Shown: positions 8,005-20,888 of the stretch, in pieces
Numbering within the stretch: position 1 is the stretch's first letter
How the letters are laid out: each line of letters starts with the position of its first letter
DNA from: Actinomadura parmotrematis
GTDB taxonomy: Bacteria; Actinomycetota; Actinomycetes; Streptosporangiales; Streptosporangiaceae
Length of the DNA stretch: 64,000 nucleotides
Reading direction: 5' to 3'
Assembly (NCBI RefSeq): GCF_019458805.1
Contig: NZ_JAIBOA010000001.1
Location: 186,001 to 250,000 of the forward strand
Translations under genes and position numbers: made by a program
The notes under the pieces: generated by a model
The model's database searches: none
Told to the model about the DNA's origin: nothing
Seen by the model: the letters and a program-made list of their open reading frames with translations, nothing else

Positions 8005-8467
8005 ACTCCACCTCGGCCGGCGTGCCGCCGGTCATCTTCAGCAGCTCACCGTAGGTGGTCGGGAAGACGGTGTGCGGGACACCGCCCGCGGCCCAGACCT
8101 CGGCGTGCCGGTCCAGCCAGACGTCCACCAGGGTGCGGACGGGGGCCGGGTGCCCGACCGGGGCGACGCCCCCGATCGCCTGGCCGGTCGCGGCGCGCAC
8201 GAAGTCCGGCGTCGCCCGCTCGACCTTCGCGGCGCCGACCAGCGCGGCGACCCGGGCGGTGTCCACCCGGTGCGCGCCGCTGGTGAGGACGAGCAGCGGC
8301 GCCCCGTCGGCGTCGAAGATCAGGCTGTTGGCGATGGCGCCGACCTCGCAGCCGACCATCTCGGCGGCGCGCTGCGCGGTCGGGGCGGCCCCGGGCAGCT
8401 CGACGATCTCGCCGGGGACGCCCGCGGCGCGCAGCGCGGCGGTCACCCGTTCGACGTTGGGATGCAT
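8003..8467 (-). CDS. YbaK/EbsC-family aminoacyl-tRNA deacylase-like protein
   Basis: A 154-residue protein of the YbaK/ProX trans-editing family, which hydrolyses mischarged tRNAs such as Cys- or Ala-tRNA(Pro). Recognisable blocks are GCEVGAIANSLIF, PLLVLTSGAHRVD and the C-terminal GGVAPVGHP segment that lines the pocket. The position usually occupied by the catalytic Lys of YbaK (K-S/T-L) is Asn here (IANSLIF), so activity or substrate may deviate. I chose the ATG at 8467 (MHPNVERV) because homologs start there; the upstream frame looks non-coding. It precedes the ArsC-like gene on the same strand. Confidence 0.85.
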   Translation of the reverse strand: MHPNVERVTAALRAAGVPGEIVELPGAAPTAQRAAEMVGCEVGAIANSLIFDADGAPLLVLTSGAHRVDTARVAALVGAAKVERATPDFVRAATGQAIGGVAPVGHPAPVRTLVDVWLDRHAEVWAAGGVPHTVFPTTYGELLKMTGGTPAEVE

Positions 8468-8577
8468 GGCGCCCACCCTAGGGCGCGCCGCCCCCGCCCG
8501 GCCTCCCCTTCGCAGGTCGCGGGCCCCGGGCATGAAATGTCGGACCCGCCTGTTCTCCTGGTGACGGCACCTGACCA

Positions 8578-8601
8578 GGGCGATCACCTTCGTGATCGCC
8601 C
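8578..8601. other. Perfect 10-bp inverted repeat in the intergenic region
   Basis: GGGCGATCAC and GTGATCGCCC flank a CTTC loop. It sits 27 bases before the -35 element of the HEPN gene. It could be a regulator operator or a terminator-like hairpin; there is no T-run. Confidence 0.55.
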
Positions 8602-8627
8602 AGGGTGGCGGCACGTGTTCGAACGCA

Positions 8628-8656
8628 TTGACGAAACGGCACCGGGGCGCTTTACT
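8628..8656 (+). promoter_or_regulatory. Sigma-70-type promoter of the HEPN gene
   Basis: TTGACG (8628-8633), a 17-base spacer and TTTACT (8651-8656) match the housekeeping sigma consensus closely. The predicted transcription start, around 8663, lies at the edge of the LexA box just downstream, so repressor binding would block initiation. Confidence 0.7.
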
Positions 8657-8665
8657 GTGAAGGCG

Positions 8666-8681
8666 TCGAACTTATGTTCGA
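8666..8681 (+). promoter_or_regulatory. LexA SOS box
   Basis: TCGAAC-TTAT-GTTCGA is a perfect palindrome and an exact match to the actinobacterial/Gram-positive SOS-box form TCGAAC-N4-GTTCGA. Its position immediately after the promoter at 8628-8656 predicts LexA repression and DNA-damage induction of the gene starting at 8824. The remaining bases from 8682 to 8823 form a GC-rich leader in which I see no further signal apart from the ribosome-binding site. Confidence 0.88.
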
Positions 8682-8823
8682 CGTGATGCGGGACTCGCGG
8701 CCCGCATCAGGGCGACGTCCACGCCGCGGCCGGGTGCGCGACGGCAACGGCGGGACGGACGGCCGGGCGGGGTGAGGGGAAGCTCTCCGCCCGGCCCCGG
8801 CCCGAGCCCCGGAAGGGAGGACC

Positions 8824-9327
8824 ATGTCCGGAACGATGACCGGGCCCGGCGGGCACGACGCCGCGCCGAGCCCGCGCCCCCGCTCGCACCCGGCCCCCCG
8901 GCCGGCCCGCACCGCGGTGGGCCAGCTCCGCAACGCCCGCATGGAGCTCGCGGAGGCCGCCGAGGCGACCTCGCCGAGCGTCCGCTACGTGTGCGCCCAC
9001 CTGGCCGCGCTGCGCGCGGCGGCGGCGGTGCTGAGCTCCAAGGGTCCCGTCGACGCGCCGCGCCGCGGCCGCCCGCGCAGCGTGTGGGTGCTGCTGCCGG
9101 AGGCCGAGCCCGCGCTGCGCGAATGGGCCGCGTTCTTCGCCGCCGGCGCCGACAAGCGCGCCGCCGCCGAGGCCGGCCTGCCCCGCGCCGTCACCGCGCG
9201 CGAGGCCGACGAACTGCTGCACGACGCCGACATCTTCGTCACCCTCGTCGAGGACACCCTCGGCGTCACCAGCCAGCCCACCCTGCCCGCCACGCCCCTC
9301 CAGGCCACCGACGTCCGAGCGGGCTGA
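8824..9327 (+). CDS. SAV_6107-type HEPN domain protein
   Basis: A 167-residue, mostly helical protein. Residues 25-155 fit the SAV_6107 HEPN-like family: a helix with VGQLRNARMELAEAAE, a central RYVCAHLAALRAAAAVL, then WVLLPEAEPALREWAAFFAAGADKRAAAEAG. The canonical R-x4-6-H RNase motif of toxin HEPN proteins is not evident, so nuclease activity is doubtful. From memory, homologs in other actinobacteria lie beside the SOS mutasome genes (imuB, dnaE2). Here no polymerase is adjacent, yet the SOS box is retained. GGAAGGGAGG precedes the ATG. A hairpin follows the gene. Confidence 0.8.
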   Translation: MSGTMTGPGGHDAAPSPRPRSHPAPRPARTAVGQLRNARMELAEAAEATSPSVRYVCAHLAALRAAAAVLSSKGPVDAPRRGRPRSVWVLLPEAEPALREWAAFFAAGADKRAAAEAGLPRAVTAREADELLHDADIFVTLVEDTLGVTSQPTLPATPLQATDVRAG

Positions 9328-9366
9328 CGCCGCCTCCCCACCGGCGACGGCCGACCTCCCGAGGCC

Positions 9367-9400
9367 GGCGCGGCGGCCCTCCCACCCCGGCCGCCGCGCC
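9367..9400 (+). terminator. Hairpin downstream of the HEPN gene
   Basis: A 12-bp stem (GGCGCGGCGGCC at 9367-9378, complement at 9389-9400) with a 10-base loop. No T-run follows, as is usual in high-GC actinobacteria. It lies only 24 bases before the next start, so read-through is likely partial. Confidence 0.5.
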
Positions 9401-9424
9401 CGCCGCGCGCCGCCGCCGGAGCCG

Positions 9425-10555
9425 GTGCCCTCCCCCGAGCACCCCTCCGGCGGCGGCCCTTCCCCCGGCGGCGGACGGCGCGCGGAACGCGGGGCGGGCC
9501 CGGCGCGTTCATCGCTCGTGGACCTCACCGCCGGCGCCGGACGCCCCGCGCGCGGACGCGCCTCCCGGCGGGCGACGGCCGTCCGGCTGGCCCTGACCGC
9601 CCTCGTCATCGCGCTGACGGCGGCGCTCGCGGTCGCCGAGCGCGGCACGGTCGCCTCGGGCGTGCGGAGTCTGGCGCGGGCCGACCCCGGCTGGGTGGCG
9701 GTCGCCGTCGCCGCCAACCTGGCCACCTTCCTCGCCGCGCTCGCCGTCCAGTACGGGTCCATGCGGGCCGTGCCGCGCCCCGGCCGCCTCCTCGGCGTGC
9801 AGCTCGCCCTCTGCGGTGTCGGCCTCGTGCCGGGCGCGGGCGGGACCGTCTACGTCCGCTTCCTGCGCAAGCAGGGCCTCGGCGCGGGCGAGATCGTCGG
9901 GGCGTTCCTGCTGATGGGCCTCGCGGGCGGGATCGTGCGCGCCGGCTACCTGCTCGCGCTGCTGCCGGCCGCGCCCGCGGAGTGGCGCCGCTCCGCCGCC
10001 CGCTGGCGGGACTGGCGGCCGCCCGGCGCGGGGGACCGGCTCGGCGCCTGGACCGGGCCCGCCGCGCTGCTCGCCGGGCTCGCGCTCCTCGCCGCCGGCG
10101 CGGCGCTCATGTACTGGCTCGCCCGCCGGAACGGCGCCGCGCGGCTGCGGACCATGTCGTGGACGGCCCGGGAACGCGCCAGGACCGACGTACGCGCCGT
10201 CCGGGACGTCGCCGCACACCCGGGGCGGGCGGCGTGCCTCTGGCTCGGTGTGGCGGCGCTGACGCCGCTGAACGCCCTCGTCCTGTACGCGATGCTGCAC
10301 GGCCTCGGCGTCGGGCTCGGATACGGCACGACGGTCGCGGTGTACGTCCTGCTGATCACGCTGGCGGCGCTCGTGCCCGCGCCGAACGGCGTCGGCTCCA
10401 CCGAGGTGGTCATGACGGCCGGGCTGGTCCTCGGCGGCGTCCCGGCGGGCCCGGCGCTCGGCGCCGCCCTCGGCTACCGCCTGCTGACGTTCTGGACGCT
10501 GCTGCCGCCGGGCGTCGCCGCCTTCGCCTGGCTCTCGCGCCGCCGCGCCGTCTAG
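9425..10555 (+). CDS. YbhN/LPG-synthase transmembrane-domain-like integral membrane protein
   Basis: A 376-residue membrane protein. After a cytoplasmic Arg/Pro-rich N terminus (about 1-50), about eight hydrophobic segments follow (starting near 52, 82, 115, 150, 208, 258, 297, 340). The pattern and blocks such as VGLVPGAGGTVYVRF and PAPNGVGSTEVVM match the lysylphosphatidylglycerol-synthase/flippase TM family (PF03706, UPF0104). The soluble lysyl-transfer domain is absent, so it cannot aminoacylate lipids by itself; family members are proposed lipid flippases or transport helpers. The true start may be downstream (for example near 9518), since the first 30 residues are low complexity. Confidence 0.8.
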   Translation: MPSPEHPSGGGPSPGGGRRAERGAGPARSSLVDLTAGAGRPARGRASRRATAVRLALTALVIALTAALAVAERGTVASGVRSLARADPGWVAVAVAANLATFLAALAVQYGSMRAVPRPGRLLGVQLALCGVGLVPGAGGTVYVRFLRKQGLGAGEIVGAFLLMGLAGGIVRAGYLLALLPAAPAEWRRSAARWRDWRPPGAGDRLGAWTGPAALLAGLALLAAGAALMYWLARRNGAARLRTMSWTARERARTDVRAVRDVAAHPGRAACLWLGVAALTPLNALVLYAMLHGLGVGLGYGTTVAVYVLLITLAALVPAPNGVGSTEVVMTAGLVLGGVPAGPALGAALGYRLLTFWTLLPPGVAAFAWLSRRRAV

Positions 10556-10586
10556 CCCCCGGGGCCCGCAACGGCGCGGGGGCCGC

Positions 10587-10611
10587 CCCGCGGGCGGGAT
10601 GCGCCCGCGGG
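10587..10611. terminator. Bidirectional hairpin between convergent genes
   Basis: A 10-bp GC stem (10587-10596 with 10602-10611) and a 5-base loop lie between the convergent YbhN-like gene and bldD. Its position supports termination from both sides. Confidence 0.55.
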
Positions 10612-10640
10612 ACGGCCCCGCGCGTGAGAAGGGAAGGGAA

Positions 10641-11135
10641 TCAGAAGGACTCGACGGCGCGGCGCGCCTCCGGGTCGAGCACGCCCCAGCCGATGAGCTC
10701 CTCGGTCAGCTCGGTCGGGGACTTGTCGTAGATCACGGCGAGGGAACGCAGGTCCTCCTGCCGGATGGACAGGACCTTTCCGTTGTAGTCGCCCCGCTGG
10801 GTCTGGATCGTCGCGGCGTAGCGGGCGAGAGGACCGGCCTTGTCCTTCGGAAGCTGCTGCAGTCGCTCAAGGTCGATGACGAGCTTGGGCGTGGGCCCGA
10901 GCGGGCTCGGCGCGGCTCCGCCGGGCAGCAGCTCGGAGACCGGCACGCCGTAGAAATCGGCGAGCTCGGCCAGCTTCTGAACGGTGACGGCGCGGTCGCC
11001 CCGCTCGTACGAACCCACGACGACGGCCTTCCAGCGGCCGCGGGACTTCTCCTCCACACCGTGCAGGGAGAGGCCCTGCTGGGTACGGATGGCGCGCAGG
11101 CGCGCGCCGAGAGCCTTAGCGTATTCAGACGGCAT
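10641..11135 (-). CDS. bldD: Developmental master regulator BldD
   Basis: A 164-residue protein nearly colinear with Streptomyces BldD. The N-terminal HTH domain (about 1-72) carries LRAIRTQQGLSLHGVEEK and WKAVVVGSYERGDRAV, which in the family bind the sporulation-gene operators. The C-terminal domain has the bipartite cyclic-di-GMP motif RGD (114-116) and RQED (125-128), spaced exactly as in the characterised protein. So it should dimerise around tetrameric c-di-GMP and repress development genes during vegetative growth. The start at 11135 (MPSEYAKALG) matches homologs. It is divergent from the pyr operon, as in Streptomyces. Confidence 0.97.
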   Translation of the reverse strand: MPSEYAKALGARLRAIRTQQGLSLHGVEEKSRGRWKAVVVGSYERGDRAVTVQKLAELADFYGVPVSELLPGGAAPSPLGPTPKLVIDLERLQQLPKDKAGPLARYAATIQTQRGDYNGKVLSIRQEDLRSLAVIYDKSPTELTEELIGWGVLDPEARRAVESF

Positions 11136-11246
11136 TGTGCGGCCCCCAGGCTCACTCGGTCGTCGTTCACGGGCCCCCCGGCCGGACGGCCGGGCGGAGG
11201 CGGGTCGGCGGGGCGTTCCGGCCCCGACGGTCCGTCTCCAGGGATG

Positions 11247-11261
11247 GTTACGGACAGTGAC
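11247..11261 (-). promoter_or_regulatory. Candidate BldD autoregulatory operator
   Basis: The 15-mer GTCACTGTCCGTAAC (minus strand) has inverted TnAC/GTnA half-sites with the spacing of published BldD boxes, although the central bases deviate. It overlaps the -10 and transcription-start region of the bldD promoter. Autoregulation is known for Streptomyces bldD. Confidence 0.5.
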
Positions 11262-11288
11262 GGTAAAACGGTGACGGCCCCAGGTCAA
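11260..11288 (-). promoter_or_regulatory. bldD promoter
   Basis: On the minus strand, TTGACC (11288-11283), a 17-base spacer and TACCGT (11265-11260) form a good housekeeping promoter. It leaves a leader of about 118 bases before the bldD ATG. I see nothing else distinctive in the rest of the 11136-11509 intergenic region except an AT-rich patch near 11290-11305. Confidence 0.65.
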
Positions 11289-11507
11289 GCCGATTGGAAA
11301 AAACCGGTCGAATCCGCAGGTCTCGATCCGGGCCGTCCGGATCGAGCACAACCCCCGCAGGCGCGTCGTGACAGGGCGTTGCCGGACCCGTCCCGGCTCC
11401 GCCCGGCGGGCCGGGTGTGACCCCTCTCACCAGGGGCGATGGGCGCGCACCGGATGCGGGGCAGTCGGGCGGGACTGCTACGGTGAAGGGGACAAGGCGT
11501 CCTTTAA

Positions 11508-12143
<636 letters not shown>

Positions 12144-13085
12144 GTGAAGCGCCACCTCATCTCGGCGGCGGACCTGTCCCGGGACGACGCGCTGCTCGTC
12201 CTCGACACGGCCGAGGAGCTCGCCCAGATCGCCGGCCGGTCCATCAAGAAGCTGCCGACGCTGCGCGGCCGCACCGTGGTGAACCTGTTCTTCGAGGACT
12301 CCACCCGCACCCGCATCTCCTTCGAGGCCGCCGCCAAGCGCCTGTCGGCCGACGTCATCAACTTCTCCGCCAAGGGCTCCAGCGTGTCCAAGGGCGAGTC
12401 GCTGAAGGACACCGCGCTCACCCTGGAGGCGATGGGCGCCGACGGCGTCGTCATCCGGCACGGCGCGTCCGGCGCGCCCTACCGGCTCGCCAACTGGGTG
12501 CGGGGCAGCGTCGTCAACGCCGGCGACGGCACCCACGAGCACCCGACGCAGGCGCTGCTCGACGCCTTCACCATGCGCCGCCGCCTCGGCGACCTGGAGG
12601 GCCGCAAGATCACGATCGTGGGCGACGTGCTGCACAGCCGCGTCGCGCGCTCCAACGTGCTGCTGCTGGACACCCTCGGCGCCGACGTCACCCTGGTCGC
12701 GCCGCCGACGCTGTTCCCCGTCGCGGTCGACACCTGGCCCTGCCAGGTGTCCTACGACCTGGACGCGGTGCTGCCGAAGAGCGACGTCGTCATGATGCTG
12801 CGCGTCCAGCAGGAGCGCATGAACGCCGCCTACTTCCCGACGGTCCGCGAGTACTCGCGCCGCTACGGGCTGGACGCCGCGCGCATGGCGGCGCTGCCCG
12901 AGCACGCCATCGTCATGCACCCCGGCCCGATGAACCGCGGCGTGGAGATCGCCGCGGAGGTCGCCGACTCGGCCCGCTCGACGATCGTCGAGCAGGTCGC
13001 CAACGGCGTGAGCGCCCGCATGGCCGTCCTGTACCTGCTCCTCGGCGGCTCCGAGCCCGCCATCGGCACGGAGGTGTCCCAGTGA
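12144..13085 (+). CDS. pyrB: Aspartate carbamoyltransferase catalytic subunit
   Basis: A 313-residue enzyme forming N-carbamoyl-L-aspartate from carbamoyl phosphate and aspartate, the second step of UMP synthesis. [13 protein letters not shown] is the carbamoyl-phosphate site (STRT), KGESLKDT contributes the adjacent-subunit loop, and [12 protein letters not shown] closes the aspartate domain. No pyrI regulatory subunit is nearby; dihydroorotase is encoded next, consistent with the ATCase-DHOase associations known in other bacteria. The GTG start directly abuts the pyrR stop, and its own stop overlaps pyrC. Confidence 0.97.
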   Translation: MKRHLISAADLSRDDALLVLDTAEELAQIAGRSIKKLPTLRGRTVVNLFFEDSTRTRISFEAAAKRLSADVINFSAKGSSVSKGESLKDTALTLEAMGADGVVIRHGASGAPYRLANWVRGSVVNAGDGTHEHPTQALLDAFTMRRRLGDLEGRKITIVGDVLHSRVARSNVLLLDTLGADVTLVAPPTLFPVAVDTWPCQVSYDLDAVLPKSDVVMMLRVQQERMNAAYFPTVREYSRRYGLDAARMAALPEHAIVMHPGPMNRGVEIAAEVADSARSTIVEQVANGVSARMAVLYLLLGGSEPAIGTEVSQ

Positions 13086-14368
13086 CCGACCACCTCATCA
13101 AGGGCGCCCGCGTCCTCGGCGGCGACCCCGCCGACCTGCTGGTCCGCGACGGCCGCATCGCCGAGGTCGGCACCGGCCTGGACGCGGCGGGCGCGCGGGT
13201 CGTGGACGCGGCGGGCCTCGTCGCGCTGCCCGGCCTGGTCGACCTGCACACCCACCTGCGCGAGCCGGGCCGCGAGGACGCCGAGACGGTGGAGTCGGGC
13301 ACCCGCGCCGCCGCCAAGGGCGGCTACACCGCGGTGCACGCGATGGCCAACACCGACCCGGTCGCCGACACCGCCGGCGTCGTCGAGCAGGTGTGGCGGC
13401 TCGGCCGCGAGGCCGGGTACTGCGACGTGCACCCGGTCGGCGCCGTCACCCGCGGCATCGCCGGCGAGCAGCTCGCCGAGCTCGGCGCGATGGCCGACTC
13501 GGCCGCGCGCGTGCGGGTGTTCTCCGACGACGGCCACTGCGTGTCCGACGCGGTCATCATGCGCCGCGCCCTGGAATACGTGAAGGCGTTCGACGGCGTG
13601 GTCGCCCAGCACGCCCAGGAGCCGCGCCTCACCGAGGGCGCGCAGCTCAACGAGGGCGAGATGTCGGCCGCGCTCGGCCTGCGCGGCTGGCCCGCGGTCG
13701 CCGAGGAGGCGATCATCGCCCGGGACGTGCTGCTCGCCCAGCACGTCGGGTCGCGGCTGCACGTCTGCCACGTGTCGACGGCCGGGTCGATCGACATCAT
13801 CCGCTGGGCCAAGAGCAAGGGCTGCCAGGTGACCGCCGAGGTCACCCCGCACCACCTGCTGCTGACCGACGCCGCGGCGCGCACCTACGACCCGATCTAC
13901 AAGGTCAACCCGCCGCTGCGCACCGCCGACGACGTCACCGCGCTCCGCCACGCCCTCGCCGACGGCACCATCGACTGCGTCGCCACCGACCACGCGCCGC
14001 ACCCGGTGGAGGCCAAGGAGACCGAGTGGGCGGTCGCGGCCATGGGCATGATCGGCCTGGAGACGGCGCTGTCGGTCGTCCAGGAGGCCATGGTCGAGAC
14101 CGACCTGCTGGACTGGGCGGGCGTCGCCGACCGCATGTCGTTCGCGCCCGCGCGCATCGGCCGCCTGAGCGGGCAGGGCCGCCCGCTGGAGGCCGGCTCC
14201 CCCGCCAACATCACGCTGTACGACCCGGCGCCGCGCCGCCGGGTGGACCCGACCTCGATGACCTCCAAGAGCCGCAACACCCCGTTCGCGGGCTTGGACC
14301 TGCCCGGCAGGGTCGTCGCGACGTTCCTGCGCGGCGAGCCGACCGTCCTCGAAGGGAAGCTTCAGTGA
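13082..14368 (+). CDS. pyrC: Dihydroorotase
   Basis: A 428-residue zinc amidohydrolase that cyclises carbamoyl-aspartate to dihydroorotate. Metal ligands are visible in [10 protein letters not shown] (HxH) and further His residues in HAQEPRLT and HVSTAGS; the catalytic Asp is in ATDHAPH near 304. Substrate-binding MANTDP is present. This is the longer class I type. The GTG start overlaps the pyrB stop in GTGA and its stop overlaps the carA start the same way, so the three genes are translationally coupled. Confidence 0.97.
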   Translation: MTDHLIKGARVLGGDPADLLVRDGRIAEVGTGLDAAGARVVDAAGLVALPGLVDLHTHLREPGREDAETVESGTRAAAKGGYTAVHAMANTDPVADTAGVVEQVWRLGREAGYCDVHPVGAVTRGIAGEQLAELGAMADSAARVRVFSDDGHCVSDAVIMRRALEYVKAFDGVVAQHAQEPRLTEGAQLNEGEMSAALGLRGWPAVAEEAIIARDVLLAQHVGSRLHVCHVSTAGSIDIIRWAKSKGCQVTAEVTPHHLLLTDAAARTYDPIYKVNPPLRTADDVTALRHALADGTIDCVATDHAPHPVEAKETEWAVAAMGMIGLETALSVVQEAMVETDLLDWAGVADRMSFAPARIGRLSGQGRPLEAGSPANITLYDPAPRRRVDPTSMTSKSRNTPFAGLDLPGRVVATFLRGEPTVLEGKLQ

Positions 14369-15488
14369 CACCACCCCCCGCGATACTGATCCTTGAGGAC
14401 GGACGCGCCTTCCAGGGCGCCGCTTACGGGGCGGAGGGGGGGACCGTCGGCGAGATCGTCTTCAACACCGGGATGACCGGCTACCAGGAGACCCTCACCG
14501 ACCCCTCCTACGCCCGCCAGATCGTCGCGATGACCGCGCCGCACATCGGCAACACCGGCGTCAACGACGAGGACCCCGAGTCGGCCCGCATCCAGGTCGC
14601 CGGGTACGTCGTCCGCGAGCCCGCCCGCGTGGCGTCGAGCTGGCGCGCGACGGGGTCGCTCGGCGCGGCGCTGCGCGCGCAGGGCGTCGTCGGGATCGCG
14701 ATGCCCGGCACCCGGGCGCTCACCCGGCACCTGCGCGACCGCGGCGCGATGCGCGCGGGGATCTTCTCCGGCGCCGCCGCCGCGGCGCCGGAGGCCGAGC
14801 TGCTCGCCAAGGTGCGGGCCGCCCCCGCGATGGAGGGCGCCGACCTCGCCGCCGAGGTCGCGACCAAGGAGCCCTACGTCGTCCCGGCGATCGGGGCCAA
14901 GCGCTTCACCGTCGCGGCCGTCGACCTCGGCATCAAGGCGATGACGCCGCACCGGATGGCCGAGCGCGGCTGCGAGGTGCACGTGCTGCCCGCGACCGCC
15001 ACCGCGGCGGACATCCTCGCGCTGGAGCCCGACGGGGTGTTCTTCTCCAACGGTCCCGGCGACCCGGCGGCCACCGAGGGCCCCGTCGAGGCGCTGCGCG
15101 GCGTGCTGGACGCCGGCACGCCGTTCTTCGGCATCTGCTTCGGCAACCAGCTCTTCGGCCGCGCGCTCGGCCTCGGCACCTACAAGATGCGGTTCGGGCA
15201 CCGCGGCATCAACCAGCCGGTGCGGGACCGCGCCACCGGCAAGGTCGACGTGTCCGCGCACAACCACGGGTTCGCCGTGGACGCCCCGACGGACGCGCCC
15301 TTCGACACCCCCTACGGGCGCGCCGAGGTCAGCCACGTCAACCTCAACGACGACTGCGTGGAGGGCCTCCGTCTCCTCGACCGGCCCGCCTTCAGCGTCC
15401 AGTACCACCCCGAGGCCGCGGCCGGCCCACATGACGCGACCGGCCTGTTCGACCGTTTCTGCGAGCTGATGGAAGGGTCGGGCAAGTA

Positions 15489-15489
<1 letters not shown>
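14365..15489 (+). CDS. carA: Carbamoyl-phosphate synthase small (glutamine amidotransferase) subunit
   Basis: A 374-residue subunit that hydrolyses glutamine and passes ammonia to CarB. The N-terminal domain ([31 protein letters not shown]) is standard CarA. The class I amidotransferase domain has the nucleophile Cys in [15 protein letters not shown] and the His/Glu pair in [10 protein letters not shown]. The GTG start overlaps the pyrC stop, and its TAA overlaps the carB ATG by one base. It supplies carbamoyl phosphate for pyrimidines and for arginine, so control through the pyr leader may be balanced by other promoters not seen here. Confidence 0.97.
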
Positions 15490-18827
<3,338 letters not shown>

Positions 18828-18833
18828 CGCCCG

Positions 18834-18863
18834 CCGGGCGGCGGCCGCGCGGCCGCCGCCCGG
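18834..18863 (+). terminator. Perfect 15-bp palindrome between carB and pyrK
   Basis: CCGGGCGGCGGCCGC (18834-18848) is followed immediately by its exact complement (18849-18863), giving a very stable hairpin with a short CGCG-type loop. It lies six bases after the carB stop and 25 before the pyrK start. It could terminate part of the transcript or stabilise the 3' end, setting the pyrK-pyrD-pyrF level below that of the upstream genes. Confidence 0.65.
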
Positions 18864-18888
18864 TACACGAACGAGGAGAGGGAGACGG

Positions 18889-19779
18889 GTGTCCGACACA
18901 CCGGTGCAGACGTCGGCGACGGTCCTGACGGTCCGCCAGGTGCAGGACTACCACGCGATGACGCTGGTGGCGCCGGCGATCGCCGAGCGGTTCCGGCCCG
19001 GGCAGTTCGTGGCGCTCGCCGTCGGCGGCGAGCACACGGGCCGGCTGGTCCGCCGCTGCTTCGGGGTGTACGAGGTCAAGTCGGACTACGGGGGGACCGT
19101 CGAGGTCGTCTTCGCCGACACCGAGCCCGGCACCGCCTGGCTCGCGGGCCTGCGGTCCCGCGACAAGGTGGACGTGATCGGGCCGCTCGGCCGCCCGTTC
19201 CGGCTGCCCCGCGACCCCGTCACCTGCCTGCTGGTCGGCGGCGGCCCCGGCGGCGCGGCGCTGTTCGCGCTCGCCGACACCCTGCACCGGCGCGGCTGCC
19301 AGGTGCACTTCCTGCTCGGCGGCCGCACCGGCAAGCAGGTGTTCGGCTCCCGGATGGCGCACCGCATCGGCGACAGCGCCGCCGTCACCACCGAGGACGG
19401 CTCGATGGGGGAGCGGGGCACCGTCGGCGCGGCGATGCCGCGCGTCATCGCCGACACCGGCGCCGAGGTCGTCTACGGCTGCGGTCCGACCGACCTGCTG
19501 CGCTCCATCACCCGCGTCGCCGGCGAGTTCGGGCTGCCGTCCCAGGTCTGCCTGGAGGAGTTCCTGCAGCGGACCGGCGCCTGCGGTATCGGTGTGTGCA
19601 TGACCTGTGTGCTGCCGCTGCACGGCGAGGACGGCGTCACCCGCATGGTGCGCGCCTGCGCCGACGGCCCGGTGCTGCGCGGCGACCGCGTCCGCTGGGG
19701 CGACCTCGGCACCATCCCGTTCGACGCCCTCGGCGCCCCGCGCGTCCTCGGCGTCCCCGAAGGGGGAAGGGCCCGATGA
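18889..19779 (+). CDS. pyrK: Dihydroorotate dehydrogenase electron-transfer subunit PyrK
   Basis: A 296-residue flavin/iron-sulfur subunit that passes electrons from dihydroorotate dehydrogenase to NAD+. It has a FAD-binding barrel (RRCFGVYE near 55-62), an NAD-binding segment ([13 protein letters not shown], 116-128) and a [2Fe-2S] cluster with Cys at 232, 237, 240 and 257 ([10 protein letters not shown] plus RACADG). That makes the partner PyrD the class 1B, NAD-linked type rather than the membrane quinone-linked class 2. The GTG start has GAGGAGAGGGAG upstream. The stop overlaps the pyrD start as ATGA. Confidence 0.95.
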   Translation: MSDTPVQTSATVLTVRQVQDYHAMTLVAPAIAERFRPGQFVALAVGGEHTGRLVRRCFGVYEVKSDYGGTVEVVFADTEPGTAWLAGLRSRDKVDVIGPLGRPFRLPRDPVTCLLVGGGPGGAALFALADTLHRRGCQVHFLLGGRTGKQVFGSRMAHRIGDSAAVTTEDGSMGERGTVGAAMPRVIADTGAEVVYGCGPTDLLRSITRVAGEFGLPSQVCLEEFLQRTGACGIGVCMTCVLPLHGEDGVTRMVRACADGPVLRGDRVRWGDLGTIPFDALGAPRVLGVPEGGRAR

Positions 19780-20888
19780 ACTCCCAACGGCTCAAGACGA
19801 AGATCGCCGGGCTGGAGCTGGCGAGCCCGGTGCTGACGGCCTCGGGCTGCGGCGGCACCGGCCGCGAGCTGGCCCAGTTCTGCGAGCTGACGCGGCTCGG
19901 CGCGTTCGTCACCACCTCGGTGATGGCGCGGCCGCGCGCGGGCCGCCCGACGCCGCGCGTCGCCGAGACGCCCTCGGGGATCCTCACCGCGATGGGGCTG
20001 CCGGGGCCGGGCGTCGAGGGCTTCCTGGAGCACGAGCTGCCCTGGCTCGCCGAGCAGGGCGTGCCCGTCGTGGTGTCGGTCGCCGGCAACAGCGCCGAGG
20101 AGTTCGCCGAGCTCGCCGCGCGGCTGAGCGGCGAGCCGGGCGTCGCCGCGATCGAGGTCAACGTGGCCTGCCCGAACGTCGCCGACCGCGGCCGCATGTT
20201 CGCCTGGCACCCGGGCGCCGCCGCGGCCGTGGTGCGCGCCGTGCGCGGCGCCGCGCCGGCCGGCGTCCCGGTGATCGCCAAGCTGACGCCGGACGTCACC
20301 GACATCGTCACCATCGCGCTGGCCTGCGTGGACGCGGGCGCCGACGCCCTCACGCTGATCAACACGGTGGAGGGGATGGCGATCGACCACCGCACCCTGC
20401 GGCCCGCCGTCACCGGCGTGTCCGGCGGGCTGTCGGGGCCGGCGATCCGCCCGATCGCGCTGCGCTGCGTCTACCAGGTGCACGCCGCGCTGCCGCGCAC
20501 CCCGATCATCGGCTGCGGCGGCGTCGCGACCGGGCTGGACGCGCTGGAGTACGTCCTGGCGGGCGCGAGCGCGGTCGCCGTCGGCACCACGCTGTTCCAC
20601 GACCCGGGCGCGGTGCCGCGCATCGCCCGCGAGCTCGACGAGGCGCTCGCCGCCCGCAGGATCGAGCGGCTCGCCGACGCCGTCGGCCTCGCGCACCGCC
20701 CGGCGGGCCACGCGCCGCCCCAGGTGCGCCCCGCGACGCCGCCCCCGCCCCACACAGCGCCCCAGACCGCGCCCGCGGCGGTGCCCCCCGCCCGGGAGGC
20801 CGCCGAGGCGCCCGCGGCGTCCGGGCGGCCCGCGGAGCCGGACCCCGCGCCCGCCCCGGCCGCGGAAGTGAAGGAGAGGACCCCGTGA
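19776..20888 (+). CDS. pyrD: Dihydroorotate dehydrogenase, class 1B catalytic subunit
   Basis: A 370-residue FMN enzyme that oxidises dihydroorotate to orotate. The core (about 1-305) has ASGCGGTG near the FMN phosphate site, VNVACPNV with the class 1 catalytic Cys, and [14 protein letters not shown] with [10 protein letters not shown] at the phosphate grip. The neighbouring pyrK confirms class 1B. About 60 C-terminal residues are an unusual Pro/Ala/Glu-rich tail, absent from typical PyrD; it may be a disordered linker that arose by gene extension. It starts on an ATGA overlap with pyrK and ends on a GTGA overlap with pyrF. Confidence 0.95.
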   Translation: MNSQRLKTKIAGLELASPVLTASGCGGTGRELAQFCELTRLGAFVTTSVMARPRAGRPTPRVAETPSGILTAMGLPGPGVEGFLEHELPWLAEQGVPVVVSVAGNSAEEFAELAARLSGEPGVAAIEVNVACPNVADRGRMFAWHPGAAAAVVRAVRGAAPAGVPVIAKLTPDVTDIVTIALACVDAGADALTLINTVEGMAIDHRTLRPAVTGVSGGLSGPAIRPIALRCVYQVHAALPRTPIIGCGGVATGLDALEYVLAGASAVAVGTTLFHDPGAVPRIARELDEALAARRIERLADAVGLAHRPAGHAPPQVRPATPPPPHTAPQTAPAAVPPAREAAEAPAASGRPAEPDPAPAPAAEVKERTP

